DNA from: Pedobacter sp. Hv1
GTDB lineage: Bacteria; Bacteroidota; Bacteroidia; Sphingobacteriales; Sphingobacteriaceae
Length of the DNA stretch: 64,000 nucleotides
NCBI RefSeq assembly: GCF_001412215.1
Contig: NZ_LLWP01000004.1
Location: forward strand, 558,001-622,000
Direction of reading: 5' to 3'
In this document: positions 1-9,061 of the stretch, one piece after another
Layout of the letters: each line of letters begins with the position of its first letter
Position numbering within the stretch: the first letter of the stretch is position 1
Translations under genes and position numbers: made by a program
The notes under the pieces: model-generated
What the model was told of the DNA's origin: nothing
The model's database searches: none
The model's input: only the letters and a program-made list of their open reading frames with translations

Positions 1-1442
1 TCATCGCCTAAATAATCTTTAATGAAAAGATAGCCCAAACCTGGTTTTGGATAAGAATTGGTAAAGCTACCTATCCCTTTTAAGGCAGTGGTTAAGGTTA
101 CAATTGGGGTATCTTCCTTTTCACCAGATGAATTTCCAGTTGGTGCAATACCATATTCATCTACAATACTGCTATCTATCATTGGGGAGATCAACCACTC
201 ACCTATGGTTGCCCACCCTTCATCCATCCAACCGTATTTGGTTTCATTTATGCCCATATAAAATGGGAACATGGTATGGAAAATTTCGTGATCTGTTAAA
301 GTAATGGCATCTACCCTATTGTCAACCGGGTTATCGTTCACCATCATTGGGTATTCCATTTGGTCTAAACCATCAAAAATAGTTTCGTGACTATAGGGAA
401 AAGGCCATTTTGGGAATTCGTAACTCATGGCGTGAACGGTTTTACGGGCAAAATCTATTACCTCGTAATAATCTTTATGTTTAGGATTGAATACTGCATC
501 TACCCGAGTTCTTCTTTTGGTTTTAGGATCAACAACCAAACTGGTCGATTTCCACAAATAATGGTTACTGGTTGCAAAAGCAAAATCGACTACATTCTTG
601 GCATCAAATTTAAAAGTATTGAAAGCATTTTGAGCAGTGACCTTTTGTTGCTTTAAATCCAAACTATCAATTACATCAATTACCTGATCTGTTAATTGCG
701 CTTGCTCATATTTTTTAAATACGCTTGGGGCAAATACTTCTGCACCATTCAACAAATCTCCAGTTGCCCAAACCGCATAATCTTTAGGTACGGTAATTTC
801 TGCATTGAAGTTGCAAAAATCATTATAAAACTCTTCAGAACCAGTGTATGGAATTTTATTCCAGCCATCTACATCATCGTAAACAGCTATTCGTGGAAAG
901 AAATAAGCAATAAAATGTGCGCCATCATCAACCTGTCCGGTACGTACGTGCGAGCCCTTATTTAAAATATAATTGTATTCAATTTTAAGGGTAAGGCTTT
1001 TTCCAGGTGCCAATGGATTAATTGGCGTATGCATATTGGTACCATCAATAACCAAACTAGCAACATCTTTTGTGGCATTGTTCAATACTACAGCAGTGAT
1101 GCTCACTCCGTCTCCTAAATCTCTTTCATTTATTTTTGATTTAACCACTACACCCTTTTTATACAAGTTTGGATATAATTTAAACCAAAGCTCTTTTAAG
1201 GTATCAGGGCTATTGTTAAAGTATTGTACATCTACTGTTCCCTTAATTACTCTAGAAGTAGGGTCGAAATTAATTTTAAGCTGATAATTGGCCGTATTTT
1301 GCCAATAGTTTTTACCCGGTTTACCACTAACATCTCTCGTTCCCTTTTGATAAGCATTTTTAAAAATCTGCTCTACAGGCAATTGCGCATTGGCACTTAC
1401 TGCTATGAAAAGCATTAAGTACAATAATTTGATAGATTTCAT
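1..1442 (-). CDS. M1 family metallopeptidase (aminopeptidase N-like), C-terminus beyond window
   Basis: The gene is read on the minus strand from an ATG at 1442 and runs off the left edge with about 480 codons visible. It opens with a signal peptide (MKSIKLLYLMLFIAVSANAQ), so the product is exported to the periplasm or envelope. Near residue 385 there is HEIFH, followed 18 residues later by the Glu of MDEGWATIGEW. This is the HExxH-x18-E zinc site of M1 (gluzincin) peptidases. The usual GAMEN exopeptidase motif is replaced by a QMEYPMM form, which I recall from Bacteroidota members. The likely role is removal of N-terminal residues from peptides. It is not obviously in an operon with the exonuclease gene, which lies upstream on the same strand across a 60-bp gap. 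Confidence 0.88.
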   Translation of the reverse strand, partial: MKSIKLLYLMLFIAVSANAQLPVEQIFKNAYQKGTRDVSGKPGKNYWQNTANYQLKINFDPTSRVIKGTVDVQYFNNSPDTLKELWFKLYPNLYKKGVVVKSKINERDLGDGVSITAVVLNNATKDVASLVIDGTNMHTPINPLAPGKSLTLKIEYNYILNKGSHVRTGQVDDGAHFIAYFFPRIAVYDDVDGWNKIPYTGSEEFYNDFCNFNAEITVPKDYAVWATGDLLNGAEVFAPSVFKKYEQAQLTDQVIDVIDSLDLKQQKVTAQNAFNTFKFDAKNVVDFAFATSNHYLWKSTSLVVDPKTKRRTRVDAVFNPKHKDYYEVIDFARKTVHAMSYEFPKWPFPYSHETIFDGLDQMEYPMMVNDNPVDNRVDAITLTDHEIFHTMFPFYMGINETKYGWMDEGWATIGEWLISPMIDSSIVDEYGIAPTGNSSGEKEDTPIVTLTTALKGIGSFTNSYPKPGLGYLFIKDYLGD

Positions 1443-1502
1443 AGGAACGAGGGTTTAGTTAAACTACTTTAAGCAATTTTCAGATAGCTCAAAACGAATA
1501 AC

Positions 1503-2465
1503 TTATTTTCCAAATTTCATTTTCAGTTGTTCCAACATGTCATTTGTAACTACTGCAGCAGGTTTTTGTTTCTGTTGTACTGGTTTTGGTTTATTGTTAT
1601 TTACCGGAGGATTACTTTTAGCATTTTGGCTTTGTTGTTTGGCCAAACGTTGCTCGTCTTTCTTTTTGCTCCAACGGTTCCAAATTTCATCTAGTTTCTT
1701 TTTGGTGTACAAAGGAAAATCACCTTGTTTCATCCAAGCATAGTAACTAGGTTCGATATCAAATACCTGCTCAACAATTTTGCCTTTATGTTTACCAAAG
1801 TTGATTACCTCTTCGCCATTTTCGTTGTACACCATTCTGCCTGCAAAATCTACAGGTTTACTCATGTTGGTAAAATTGTGTAAAGCGTCAATATCGTTTT
1901 GTACAGGTTGAGAGATATTACCTTGTTTATCCTCAAAGTCTTTGTCTTTGTAACGATCTAACTGTGCCAGTAACACATGATAGGTTGCCCTAATATCAGC
2001 CTCTGCAGAGTGTGCATTGATGATCTCTTCGTTACAATAGAATTTATATGCTGCTTTTAAGGTACGCTGCTCCATTTGATGAAAAATATTCTGCACATCA
2101 ACAAAACGACGGCCTTGCATATCTAAATCTACGCCAGCTCGTAAAAACTCTTCTAAGAGCATCGGTATATCAAATTTGTTAGAGTTATATCCTGCTAAGT
2201 CGGCATCGCCAATAAACTTAGCTATTTCTTTAGCAACCTGGCCAAAGGTTGGCTCATTTTTAATATCCTCATCATATATGCCATGAATTAAAGAAGAAGC
2301 TAACGGAATTGGAATTTCTGGATTGATACGTTTAGTTGTTACTAGCTCTGATCCATCTGGCATTGCTTTTAAAATTGCAATTTCAACTATCCTATCTACT
2401 CCTACGTTAATTCCAGTTGCTTCAAGATCAAAAAATGCCAGTGGGCGTTTTAAATTTAATTTCAT
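1503..2465 (-). CDS. 3'-5' exonuclease, DnaQ/DNA polymerase III epsilon-like, with C-terminal DUF3820-type domain
   Basis: The 320-residue protein starts with an RNase-T/DnaQ exonuclease domain (about residues 8-175). Visible motifs are FFDLEATG (metal ligands Asp13 and Glu15), NSNKFDIPML (ExoII Asp) and HSAEADIRAT (ExoIII His and Asp, the DEDDh type). Around residues 215-260 a second small domain carries INFGKHKGK, as in DUF3820. The C-terminal tail is rich in Gln, Lys and Pro and probably disordered. The expected activity is 3'-5' exonucleolysis of DNA or RNA in the cytoplasm. It is a stand-alone paralogue, so it need not be the replicative proofreading subunit. It is divergent from the DUF3857 genes. 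Confidence 0.85.
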   Translation of the reverse strand: MKLNLKRPLAFFDLEATGINVGVDRIVEIAILKAMPDGSELVTTKRINPEIPIPLASSLIHGIYDEDIKNEPTFGQVAKEIAKFIGDADLAGYNSNKFDIPMLLEEFLRAGVDLDMQGRRFVDVQNIFHQMEQRTLKAAYKFYCNEEIINAHSAEADIRATYHVLLAQLDRYKDKDFEDKQGNISQPVQNDIDALHNFTNMSKPVDFAGRMVYNENGEEVINFGKHKGKIVEQVFDIEPSYYAWMKQGDFPLYTKKKLDEIWNRWSKKKDEQRLAKQQSQNAKSNPPVNNNKPKPVQQKQKPAAVVTNDMLEQLKMKFGK

Positions 2466-2548
2466 TTATATATGGTCCGATATTTCTGTACAAGTCTCAA
2501 AACTTATACCATTAATTATATTTTTCAAAAATGCTAAAAAGGTTTGGT

Positions 2549-2556
2549 TAGTTTTG
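2549..2556 (+). promoter_or_regulatory. Candidate -7 box (TAGTTTTG) before the DUF3857 pair
   Basis: TAGTTTTG matches the Bacteroidota TAnnTTTG -7 consensus and lies about 80 bases before the first DUF3857 start. No good TTTG -33 element is seen at the right distance, so this is only a candidate. Confidence 0.3.
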
Positions 2557-2635
2557 TAAAACAATACTATTAATTTAAAATTTAGTTTTCAATTAATTTC
2601 TAAATTTTAAATTGCAATTTACATTAAATCTAACC

Positions 2636-4612
2636 ATGAAAAAATTTTTATCACTAATTACACTCTGTTTTATTGTCCATTTTACGGCCGTTGCTCAAGA
2701 CTTTAATTTCGGTGGCCTTACCGAAAGCGATTATCAATTCAAAAAAAACACTTTAGATAGCAACGCCAATGCAGTGGTACTTAAAGAGTTTGGAAGAACG
2801 TCTATCCAAATCAATGAGAGCGATGGCAGACCTGAAATACACTTCGAATATCATGTTCGGATTAAAATTTTTAATAAAGACGGTTTTAACCATTCTAATA
2901 TTGTAATCCCTACATATAAAGATGAACGCAACAGGGAAATGATCAAAATTACAAAAGCATCAACCTTTAATTATAATAATGGTGTTTTTGTAGAAACCCC
3001 TTTAGATAAAAAAGCGGTTTTTACCGAAGATAGATCCAAATACACTTTATTGACCAAGTTTACTTTGCCCAACATTAAAGAAGGTTCAGTTATAGAGTAT
3101 GTTTATGAATTGCAATCTCCTAACCTGTTTAATTTTAAAACTTGGGATTTTCAGAGCAACATTCCTAAAGTTTATAGCGAATACCAAGTTAACATACCAG
3201 CCATATACAACTATAATGTATCGTTACGTGGACCCTATAAACTAACCGATCAAAAAACTGAACTGTTTAAAGAATGTTTACGTATTGCCGGAAACGCTAT
3301 CGATTGTTCTAAAATCACTTACATCATGAAAAATATTCCAGCGTTTTTGGAAGAGGATTACATGACGGCTGCGAGCAACTTCAGATCTGCTATCTATTTT
3401 GAACTTTCTGATGTACAAAACCTCAACGGCAGTAGACAGAGCTATACCAAAACCTGGAAAGATGTAGACTTTGAATTAACTACAGCTAAAAATATTGGTG
3501 GACAGATGAAACGTAAAGATGTTTTTAAGGATATTTTACCCAATGTACTTAAAAATGCTACCGACGAGCTGAGTAAAGCCAAAGCGATTTACAACTATAT
3601 TAAAAAACAGATCAAATGGAACAACTACTATGGAAAATATAGTGAAGAAAACATTAAAGATGTAGTAGAAATGCGTTCTGGCAATGTAGCAGACATTAAC
3701 CTAAGCTTAATTGCAGCACTATCTGCTGCCGGTTTAGATGCAGAGGCCGTAATTTTATCAACCAGAGAAAATGGAACGGTAAATAAGCTCTATCCAGTAA
3801 TGTCGGACTTTAACTACATTGTGGCCAAGGTAAACATTGCAAACAAAAGTTATTTGCTTGATGCTACTGAACCTTTATTACCTTTTGGATTATTGCCACT
3901 ACGTTGCATTAACGATCAAGGAAGGGTAATTAACCTTAAAAAACCTTCTTACTGGATAGATCTCAAAGCCGACCAAAAAAATGTAACCAATTATATCTTA
4001 TCTGGTGCCTTAACTACCGATGGAAAAATTAAAGGTACCATTACTACCTATACACTTGGTTATGCTGCCTTTAATAGAAGAAAGGAAATCAAAAAATACA
4101 ATTCTATTGATGAGTTTGTAGAAAAATTAGATGAGCAGATGCCCAAGCTAAGTATTGTAAAACATGAGATTTTAAATATTGACAGTGTGGAGAATACTTT
4201 GACTGAGAGGTATGACGTAGAATTTACAGTATTTGATGGAAAAGTAATGGATCAGGTATATTTCAATCCATTTTTCATTAATAGGATAGCAAAAAACCCA
4301 TTCAACTTGAATGACAGAACCTATCCAATAGATCTAGGCGCTGCATCTGATGAACGAATTAACATTAGCGTAACGCTACCTGAAGCATACGAATTGATAG
4401 AGAAACCTAAAGATATGGCCATAGCCTTACCTGAAAATGGTGGAAGGTATTTGCTACAGACCAGTTTATTGGATAATAAAATTGCGGTTAATCAGGTTTT
4501 ACAGTTCAGCAATGCCATTTATCCTGCAGATCACTACCTCTCATTAAAAGAATTTTATAGTCGCATTATCCAAAACCAAAAGAAAGATCTTTTATTAAAA
4601 AAGACAAAATAA
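2636..4612 (+). CDS. DUF3857/transglutaminase-like protein with apparently inactive catalytic site
   Basis: I start this gene at the ATG at 2636 because it gives a clean signal peptide (MKKFLSLITLCFIVHFTAVAQ); an in-frame ATG at 2612 adds eight residues before it. The exported protein of about 658 residues has an N-terminal DUF3857 beta domain, a transglutaminase-like segment around residues 300-420 and a C-terminal DUF3858-like beta region. The core reads SGNVADINLSLIAAL where an active enzyme would have Cys, and DFNYIVAK where the catalytic His is expected; the third element LLDATEP is kept. It therefore looks like a pseudo-transglutaminase. It abuts the next gene with no spacer, so the two are almost certainly co-transcribed. 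Substrate and role are unknown. Confidence 0.85.
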   Translation: MKKFLSLITLCFIVHFTAVAQDFNFGGLTESDYQFKKNTLDSNANAVVLKEFGRTSIQINESDGRPEIHFEYHVRIKIFNKDGFNHSNIVIPTYKDERNREMIKITKASTFNYNNGVFVETPLDKKAVFTEDRSKYTLLTKFTLPNIKEGSVIEYVYELQSPNLFNFKTWDFQSNIPKVYSEYQVNIPAIYNYNVSLRGPYKLTDQKTELFKECLRIAGNAIDCSKITYIMKNIPAFLEEDYMTAASNFRSAIYFELSDVQNLNGSRQSYTKTWKDVDFELTTAKNIGGQMKRKDVFKDILPNVLKNATDELSKAKAIYNYIKKQIKWNNYYGKYSEENIKDVVEMRSGNVADINLSLIAALSAAGLDAEAVILSTRENGTVNKLYPVMSDFNYIVAKVNIANKSYLLDATEPLLPFGLLPLRCINDQGRVINLKKPSYWIDLKADQKNVTNYILSGALTTDGKIKGTITTYTLGYAAFNRRKEIKKYNSIDEFVEKLDEQMPKLSIVKHEILNIDSVENTLTERYDVEFTVFDGKVMDQVYFNPFFINRIAKNPFNLNDRTYPIDLGAASDERINISVTLPEAYELIEKPKDMAIALPENGGRYLLQTSLLDNKIAVNQVLQFSNAIYPADHYLSLKEFYSRIIQNQKKDLLLKKTK

Positions 4613-6517
4613 ATGAAATTAGCAGTTACCCTTATCCTTTGTTTCTTTGGTTTAACTCCATGTATTGCACAAGACAATTACGATGCAGACTTGATACCTG
4701 CCACACTTCGCAATAGAGCTAATGCAGTTATACGTAACGAAGAAACCTATGTAAACATGTTAGCGCCAAACAATGTACAATATACCGTTAAACAGGCCAT
4801 TACCATTTTGAACAAAAATGGAGAAGACAATGCCCGTTTGGTTTTATTTTACGATAAAAACACCACCATTAAAAATGTAACAGGCGAAATTTATAATGAG
4901 GTTGGCAAATTAATGGGAAAATTTAATGAAAGTGCTTTTAAAGACGAAAGTGCAGTACATGATTTTTCTTTATTTGAAGACAATAGGATTAAACACTACC
5001 TACCAAACCTGAATGTTTATCCCTACACCATTGTTTACAATTATACCATTCGATTTAAGCAAAATCTAATTATTCCGAATTGGACACCTAAACCTGCTAA
5101 CGATGTTTCTGTAGAAAAAAGCAGTTACACCTTTGTTTGCAAGCCTACTGATCAGTTTAGAATTAAGGCACAAAACATCAACAACAAGGCAGAAGAACAG
5201 GTAAATGACAAACAAAAATCATTAGTTTGGAAAGTAAGTAATTTAACTAGTCAAAAAGATGAACCATTTAGTCCAGACAAGGAAAGCTACCAACCCAGCA
5301 TTAAAATTGCTCCAGAACAATTTACTTATTACAACTATAAAGGAGCCTATACCAATTGGCAAGAGTTGGGCAAATGGTACTATGAAAATTTATTAAAAGG
5401 TAGAAATGTGTTACCAGCAGCAACTGTTGAAACGATTAAAGCATTGGTAAAGGACATCCCAACAGACAAAGAAAAAGCCAAAAAGATTTATGAATGCCTA
5501 CAAACCAAAACAAGATACATTAGTGTGCAAATAGGTATTGGTGGTTTTCAGCCTTTTGCGGCTGCAGAGGTTGACCGTTTGGGCTATGGCGACTGTAAAG
5601 CATTGGTTAATTATATGCAGAGTCTTTTAGCTGTTGTAGGCATCGAATCTTACTATTGTGTAGTACAAGCTGGAAGTGAAAAAAAGAGTTTAGATCCTAC
5701 TTATGCCAGTATGAACCAAGGGAACCACATTATTTTATGCATGCCCCTTAAAGGTGATACCACTTGGTTAGAATGTACTAGTCAGAAAATCCCTTTTGGC
5801 TTTTTAAGCGACTTTACAGACGATCGTTATGTATTGGCATGCACCCCAGAAGGCGGTAAACTTTTAAGAACACCGAAACTAACTGTACAAAATAACTTAC
5901 AGGTACGCCAAGCCGATTTGACACTTACAGATCAAGGTAATATAACAGGTACCGTGAAAACCGTATTTTCTGGTTCACAATATGACAACCATGAGCACAT
6001 TATTGGCAAACCGTTGCTTGAACAGGAAAAAATGCTAAAGGAGGCTTATGCCATTGACAATATCAACTTCGACAAAATAGACTACATCCAAAAGAAGAAT
6101 ATTGAACCAGAGTTGATTGAAACCTTAGCGTTAAACATTAAAAACTATGGTGCGTTAAACAACGATAAAATATTTTTACCCCTTAACCCCTTCAATGTGC
6201 AACGTACCATACCTGAAGTTAAGAATAGAATGATGCCAGTTTATATCAATAGAGGGTATACAGATGTAGATACCATTATATATCTATTGCCAGATTATTT
6301 TAATGGCGCCATTGAGCCTTATGAAAAAGTGATCAATTGTGAGTATGGATCTTATGTTGCAACAGCAAAGCTAGAGGGTAAAAAATTAAGCTATACCAGA
6401 AAGTTTATACTGAATGATGGTACATTTAAAGCAGAGAGTTATGCGGTATACAGTAAATTCATTGCAGACGTAAATTCTGCTGATCATCAGAAACTGATCC
6501 TTAACTTAAAAAAATAA
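4613..6517 (+). CDS. DUF3857/transglutaminase-like secreted protein, catalytic residues kept
   Basis: This 634-residue protein begins with a signal peptide (MKLAVTLILCFFGLTPCIAQ) immediately after the stop of its paralogue. It has the same order of domains: DUF3857, transglutaminase-like core, C-terminal DUF3858-like part. The core contains GYGDCKALVNYM with the Cys nucleophile and GNHIIL with the His; the third position reads WLECTSQ. In contrast to its neighbour it could be catalytically active, as a periplasmic protease or transamidase. Members are common in Bacteroidota and their substrate is unknown. The pairing of a competent and an altered paralogue suggests they work as partners. The tail overlaps the small minus-strand gene at 6501-6623 by 17 bases. 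Confidence 0.87.
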   Translation: MKLAVTLILCFFGLTPCIAQDNYDADLIPATLRNRANAVIRNEETYVNMLAPNNVQYTVKQAITILNKNGEDNARLVLFYDKNTTIKNVTGEIYNEVGKLMGKFNESAFKDESAVHDFSLFEDNRIKHYLPNLNVYPYTIVYNYTIRFKQNLIIPNWTPKPANDVSVEKSSYTFVCKPTDQFRIKAQNINNKAEEQVNDKQKSLVWKVSNLTSQKDEPFSPDKESYQPSIKIAPEQFTYYNYKGAYTNWQELGKWYYENLLKGRNVLPAATVETIKALVKDIPTDKEKAKKIYECLQTKTRYISVQIGIGGFQPFAAAEVDRLGYGDCKALVNYMQSLLAVVGIESYYCVVQAGSEKKSLDPTYASMNQGNHIILCMPLKGDTTWLECTSQKIPFGFLSDFTDDRYVLACTPEGGKLLRTPKLTVQNNLQVRQADLTLTDQGNITGTVKTVFSGSQYDNHEHIIGKPLLEQEKMLKEAYAIDNINFDKIDYIQKKNIEPELIETLALNIKNYGALNNDKIFLPLNPFNVQRTIPEVKNRMMPVYINRGYTDVDTIIYLLPDYFNGAIEPYEKVINCEYGSYVATAKLEGKKLSYTRKFILNDGTFKAESYAVYSKFIADVNSADHQKLILNLKK

Positions 6518-6623
6518 TACCAAGTGTAATACCGATAATCATGATCAAATACATGAGGATTTCGGTGGTGGCAAAACGTTTGTATTTGGTCCAGAAAGAG
6601 TAATCTTGTTTAGGTTTAGCCAT
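6501..6623 (-). CDS. Small single-pass membrane protein, 40 residues
   Basis: A minus-strand ORF from ATG at 6623 encodes 40 residues: a basic, aromatic head (MAKPKQDYSFWTKYKRFATT) then one hydrophobic helix (EILMYLIMIIGITLGIIFLS). The charge pattern predicts an N-in inner membrane protein. It fills the space between two larger genes that end on either side. Its stop lies inside the 3' end of the plus-strand DUF3857 gene. No family is recognised. Support comes from composition and from its fit to the gap, so this is a reasonable but unproved gene. Confidence 0.55.
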   Translation of the reverse strand: MAKPKQDYSFWTKYKRFATTEILMYLIMIIGITLGIIFLS

Positions 6624-6710
6624 AAAAACTCAGTGGTTGAATTTGCCACAAAACTAAGGATTTTGTTTGGAATTGACCACTGTTGAATAGCCAAAAAAGC
6701 TATTCAACAA

Positions 6711-8243
6711 CTAATATCCTAACCTTTTTAAAAAGCCCGAACGGTATTCTTGTACTTGTTTACCAAATCTTCTGTCGTACCAAAGAAAATGACCTGCACC
6801 ATCTAATATATGTATCTCACAATCGTTTCCAATAGCTTTCATTTTTTCTGCAAATGCAATTGTAGGTTGCACAGGCACATTATTATCTCTATTGCCACTA
6901 ATGATAAGTATTGGAGGCAGGTTCTTTCTAATCTGGTGAAGTGGTGAAATTCTTTCTAAAAATTTTGAATCAGTATAATACTGTTGCCAAAAATCACCTT
7001 GGGTAAAATCGGTAGCTACACTATTAAGCATTACCGAATTGGGCACAGAACTAACCCGTAAATCTTCCTTTTTATTATCAAGGGTATCGATAACTGCAAG
7101 TGCCAATGCCAAATTTGCACCAGCCGAATTTCCAGAAGCTACAATATGATTGGGATCTATTTCTAAACGTTTCGAATTGATACGCAGGTAACGGATTGCC
7201 GATTTACCATCAGCAATGGCTTGAGGTGGTAAATTACCATGGCGATCGCGTAAACGATATTCTATAGCTATTGCTACCCATCCTTTTGCTGCATACTCCT
7301 GACAGGTATAGAAAAACCAATCTGGTTTTCCTTCACTCCAACCACCTCCATGAAAGAAAACAATTGCAGGATGTACTTTTTTACCATCTTTCGGTTTAAA
7401 AATATGAGCATCTAGTGCATAGCCTTCTACTTTCTTATAAACTACAACCAAATGTGATTTACGATCTGTAATTCCTTCTTGGTAAGCGCTATCTATTTTG
7501 GCACCTAACCTATCATTGTTATTTTTTTGTTTAAAAACAGCCAATTGGCGACTGATATCTTTTACACCATAATTATCTATATGATAAGCTAATAACTCAT
7601 ATAACATTTGGTTTTGAACAATTGGATTTTTGAACAGCTGTGTCACTGTTACCATGCCTGCATCTAAGCGTTTATTGTTGCTATTTTGGTAAACTTTTTT
7701 ATTTTTTAACAGTTCTGCATCAATACTCTGCTGTAAAATTGAATTCAAATATTTACGAAATGCATCATACTTTAAGCTTTCAGGATTGTTAACCTCTATT
7801 TTTTGAAGCCGAACTTGTATAGGCTTACTTAATGTTACTATCTGTCCTGTAATCCGTTTATGTACAGGTACATAATCAAGTATAAATTTATCAAAGGTAT
7901 AGTTAAGGTCTGTATATTGTTCTTCAAAAAAAGAGGCTTCGATGTCTTTATTAGCTTGTTTAAGACTATCGAGTGGAAGAATAAAGGTATTGCGAAGCGA
8001 GTCTATCTTTTGTATAAAAGTGCTTTCATTAGCTCCATATAATTTTGCAAGATTAGTATTGAAATAGGTGTTAAAAGAACGATTGACAATTTTTTGTTGC
8101 TGTATAAAAAGTGCTAATGCACCATTTGCCGGAGGGTTAGTTTGCGCAGCTACTGAGAATGGTATAAAAAATAAAAGGAATACCTTTAGGAAATGGTGAT
8201 ATTTTATTTTTTGCGGGTCTATTCTATTATTGTCAATTTTCAT
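6711..8243 (-). CDS. Alpha/beta hydrolase, HSL/carboxylesterase type, with a 250-residue N-terminal region
   Basis: This 510-residue exported protein has a signal-like segment at about residues 15-34 (ending FFIPFSVAAQ). The C-terminal half is an alpha/beta hydrolase of the acetyl-esterase/hormone-sensitive-lipase group. It shows the oxyanion motif FFHGGGW (about residue 297), the nucleophile elbow GNSAG (about 371), an acid residue in GNRDNNVP (about 451) and the catalytic His in GAGHF (about 483). It probably hydrolyses ester bonds, for example acetylated carbohydrate or xenobiotic esters. The N-terminal 250 residues are polar and helical, with no family recognised. The gene has its own -7 candidate at 8284-8291. 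Confidence 0.83.
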   Translation of the reverse strand: MKIDNNRIDPQKIKYHHFLKVFLLFFIPFSVAAQTNPPANGALALFIQQQKIVNRSFNTYFNTNLAKLYGANESTFIQKIDSLRNTFILPLDSLKQANKDIEASFFEEQYTDLNYTFDKFILDYVPVHKRITGQIVTLSKPIQVRLQKIEVNNPESLKYDAFRKYLNSILQQSIDAELLKNKKVYQNSNNKRLDAGMVTVTQLFKNPIVQNQMLYELLAYHIDNYGVKDISRQLAVFKQKNNNDRLGAKIDSAYQEGITDRKSHLVVVYKKVEGYALDAHIFKPKDGKKVHPAIVFFHGGGWSEGKPDWFFYTCQEYAAKGWVAIAIEYRLRDRHGNLPPQAIADGKSAIRYLRINSKRLEIDPNHIVASGNSAGANLALALAVIDTLDNKKEDLRVSSVPNSVMLNSVATDFTQGDFWQQYYTDSKFLERISPLHQIRKNLPPILIISGNRDNNVPVQPTIAFAEKMKAIGNDCEIHILDGAGHFLWYDRRFGKQVQEYRSGFLKRLGY

Positions 8244-8283
8244 CGCATTAACATTCCATTTTTGTGTAACACTTTTAAATATA

Positions 8284-8291
8284 CAAACTTA
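8284..8291 (-). promoter_or_regulatory. Candidate -7 box for the esterase gene
   Basis: On the minus strand the bases read TAAGTTTG, a full match to TAnnTTTG, about 40 bases before the esterase start and downstream of the terminator of the redox operon. No clear -33 element is visible. Confidence 0.35.
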
Positions 8292-8380
8292 TCAGCAGCT
8301 TCCAAATTGACCAGATTTCTTTTAAGCATTGCTCGCTTTTTTAAAATATTTGGACATACTGACTATAAATTGCATTAAAA

Positions 8381-8421
8381 AACCACCTGAGCAACTTGGT
8401 TTATTAGTTACTGAGGTGGTT
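8381..8421 (-). terminator. Terminator of the thiol-redox operon
   Basis: An inverted repeat AACCACCT/AGGTGGTT with a 25-base loop sits 20 bases after the last redox gene. On the minus strand it is followed by a run of T, as expected for intrinsic termination. Confidence 0.65.
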
Positions 8422-8440
8422 CTGAATATTTTGGCTAATC

Positions 8441-9055
8441 TTACTTGCTAGCAGCTTCTTTTTTCCATTTAATGCTACATCCAATTGCTTTTGTACTGGT
8501 TATAGCTGGTTTTTTGCCTTCTAACAAAGCATTAACGGCACTTTGAACATACATTGTTCTTGAAGCATTTACCTCTTCTTGATCGTTATCTATAGCTCCA
8601 ATATAAGCCACTTCATTACCTTTAGCTGTTTTCTGCAATACAAAAACATGTGGTGTTTTATTGGCACCAAATTTCTTGGTATACACATGGTTTGGATCTT
8701 CTAAATAGGCATAACTGAAGCTTTTCTCTTTGGCACGTTCTTGCATTTTAGCATAACTATCGCCTGGAGAAGTAACTGGATCATTGGTATTAATGGCAAT
8801 TACAGGGTACCCTTTGGCTGCATAGGATTTGTTTAAGGCTTCTACCCTATCTTGATAAGCTTTTGACACTGGGCAAGTATTACAAGTAAACACTACAATG
8901 TATCCTTTGGCATTGGTATAAGAAGCCAAAGAGACATTTTTGCCATCTACATTTTTTAAATTGAAATCTGAAGCCACATCTCCAACCTGATAACCATTTT
9001 GAGCTTTTGCTGTAACGCTTAACGCTAGCAGACAAGCGAATAAAAATGTTTTCAT
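8441..9055 (-). CDS. Thioredoxin-fold redoxin (AhpC/TSA type), exported
   Basis: The 204-residue protein has a signal peptide (MKTFLFACLLALSVTAKAQ) followed by a redoxin domain. The active-site motif is TCNTCPVSKAYQDR with Cys58 and Cys61 in a CxxC arrangement, so a thiol-disulfide exchange role in the periplasm is likely. The motif PVSKAYQDR is typical of a redoxin group common in Bacteroidota next to TlpA proteins. It is the last gene of a four-gene operon (NlpC/P60, redoxin, TlpA, redoxin) with gaps of 4 to about 30 bases. Its electron partner is not in the window. Confidence 0.85.
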   Translation of the reverse strand: MKTFLFACLLALSVTAKAQNGYQVGDVASDFNLKNVDGKNVSLASYTNAKGYIVVFTCNTCPVSKAYQDRVEALNKSYAAKGYPVIAINTNDPVTSPGDSYAKMQERAKEKSFSYAYLEDPNHVYTKKFGANKTPHVFVLQKTAKGNEVAYIGAIDNDQEEVNASRTMYVQSAVNALLEGKKPAITSTKAIGCSIKWKKEAASK

Positions 9056-9061
9056 AATTTT

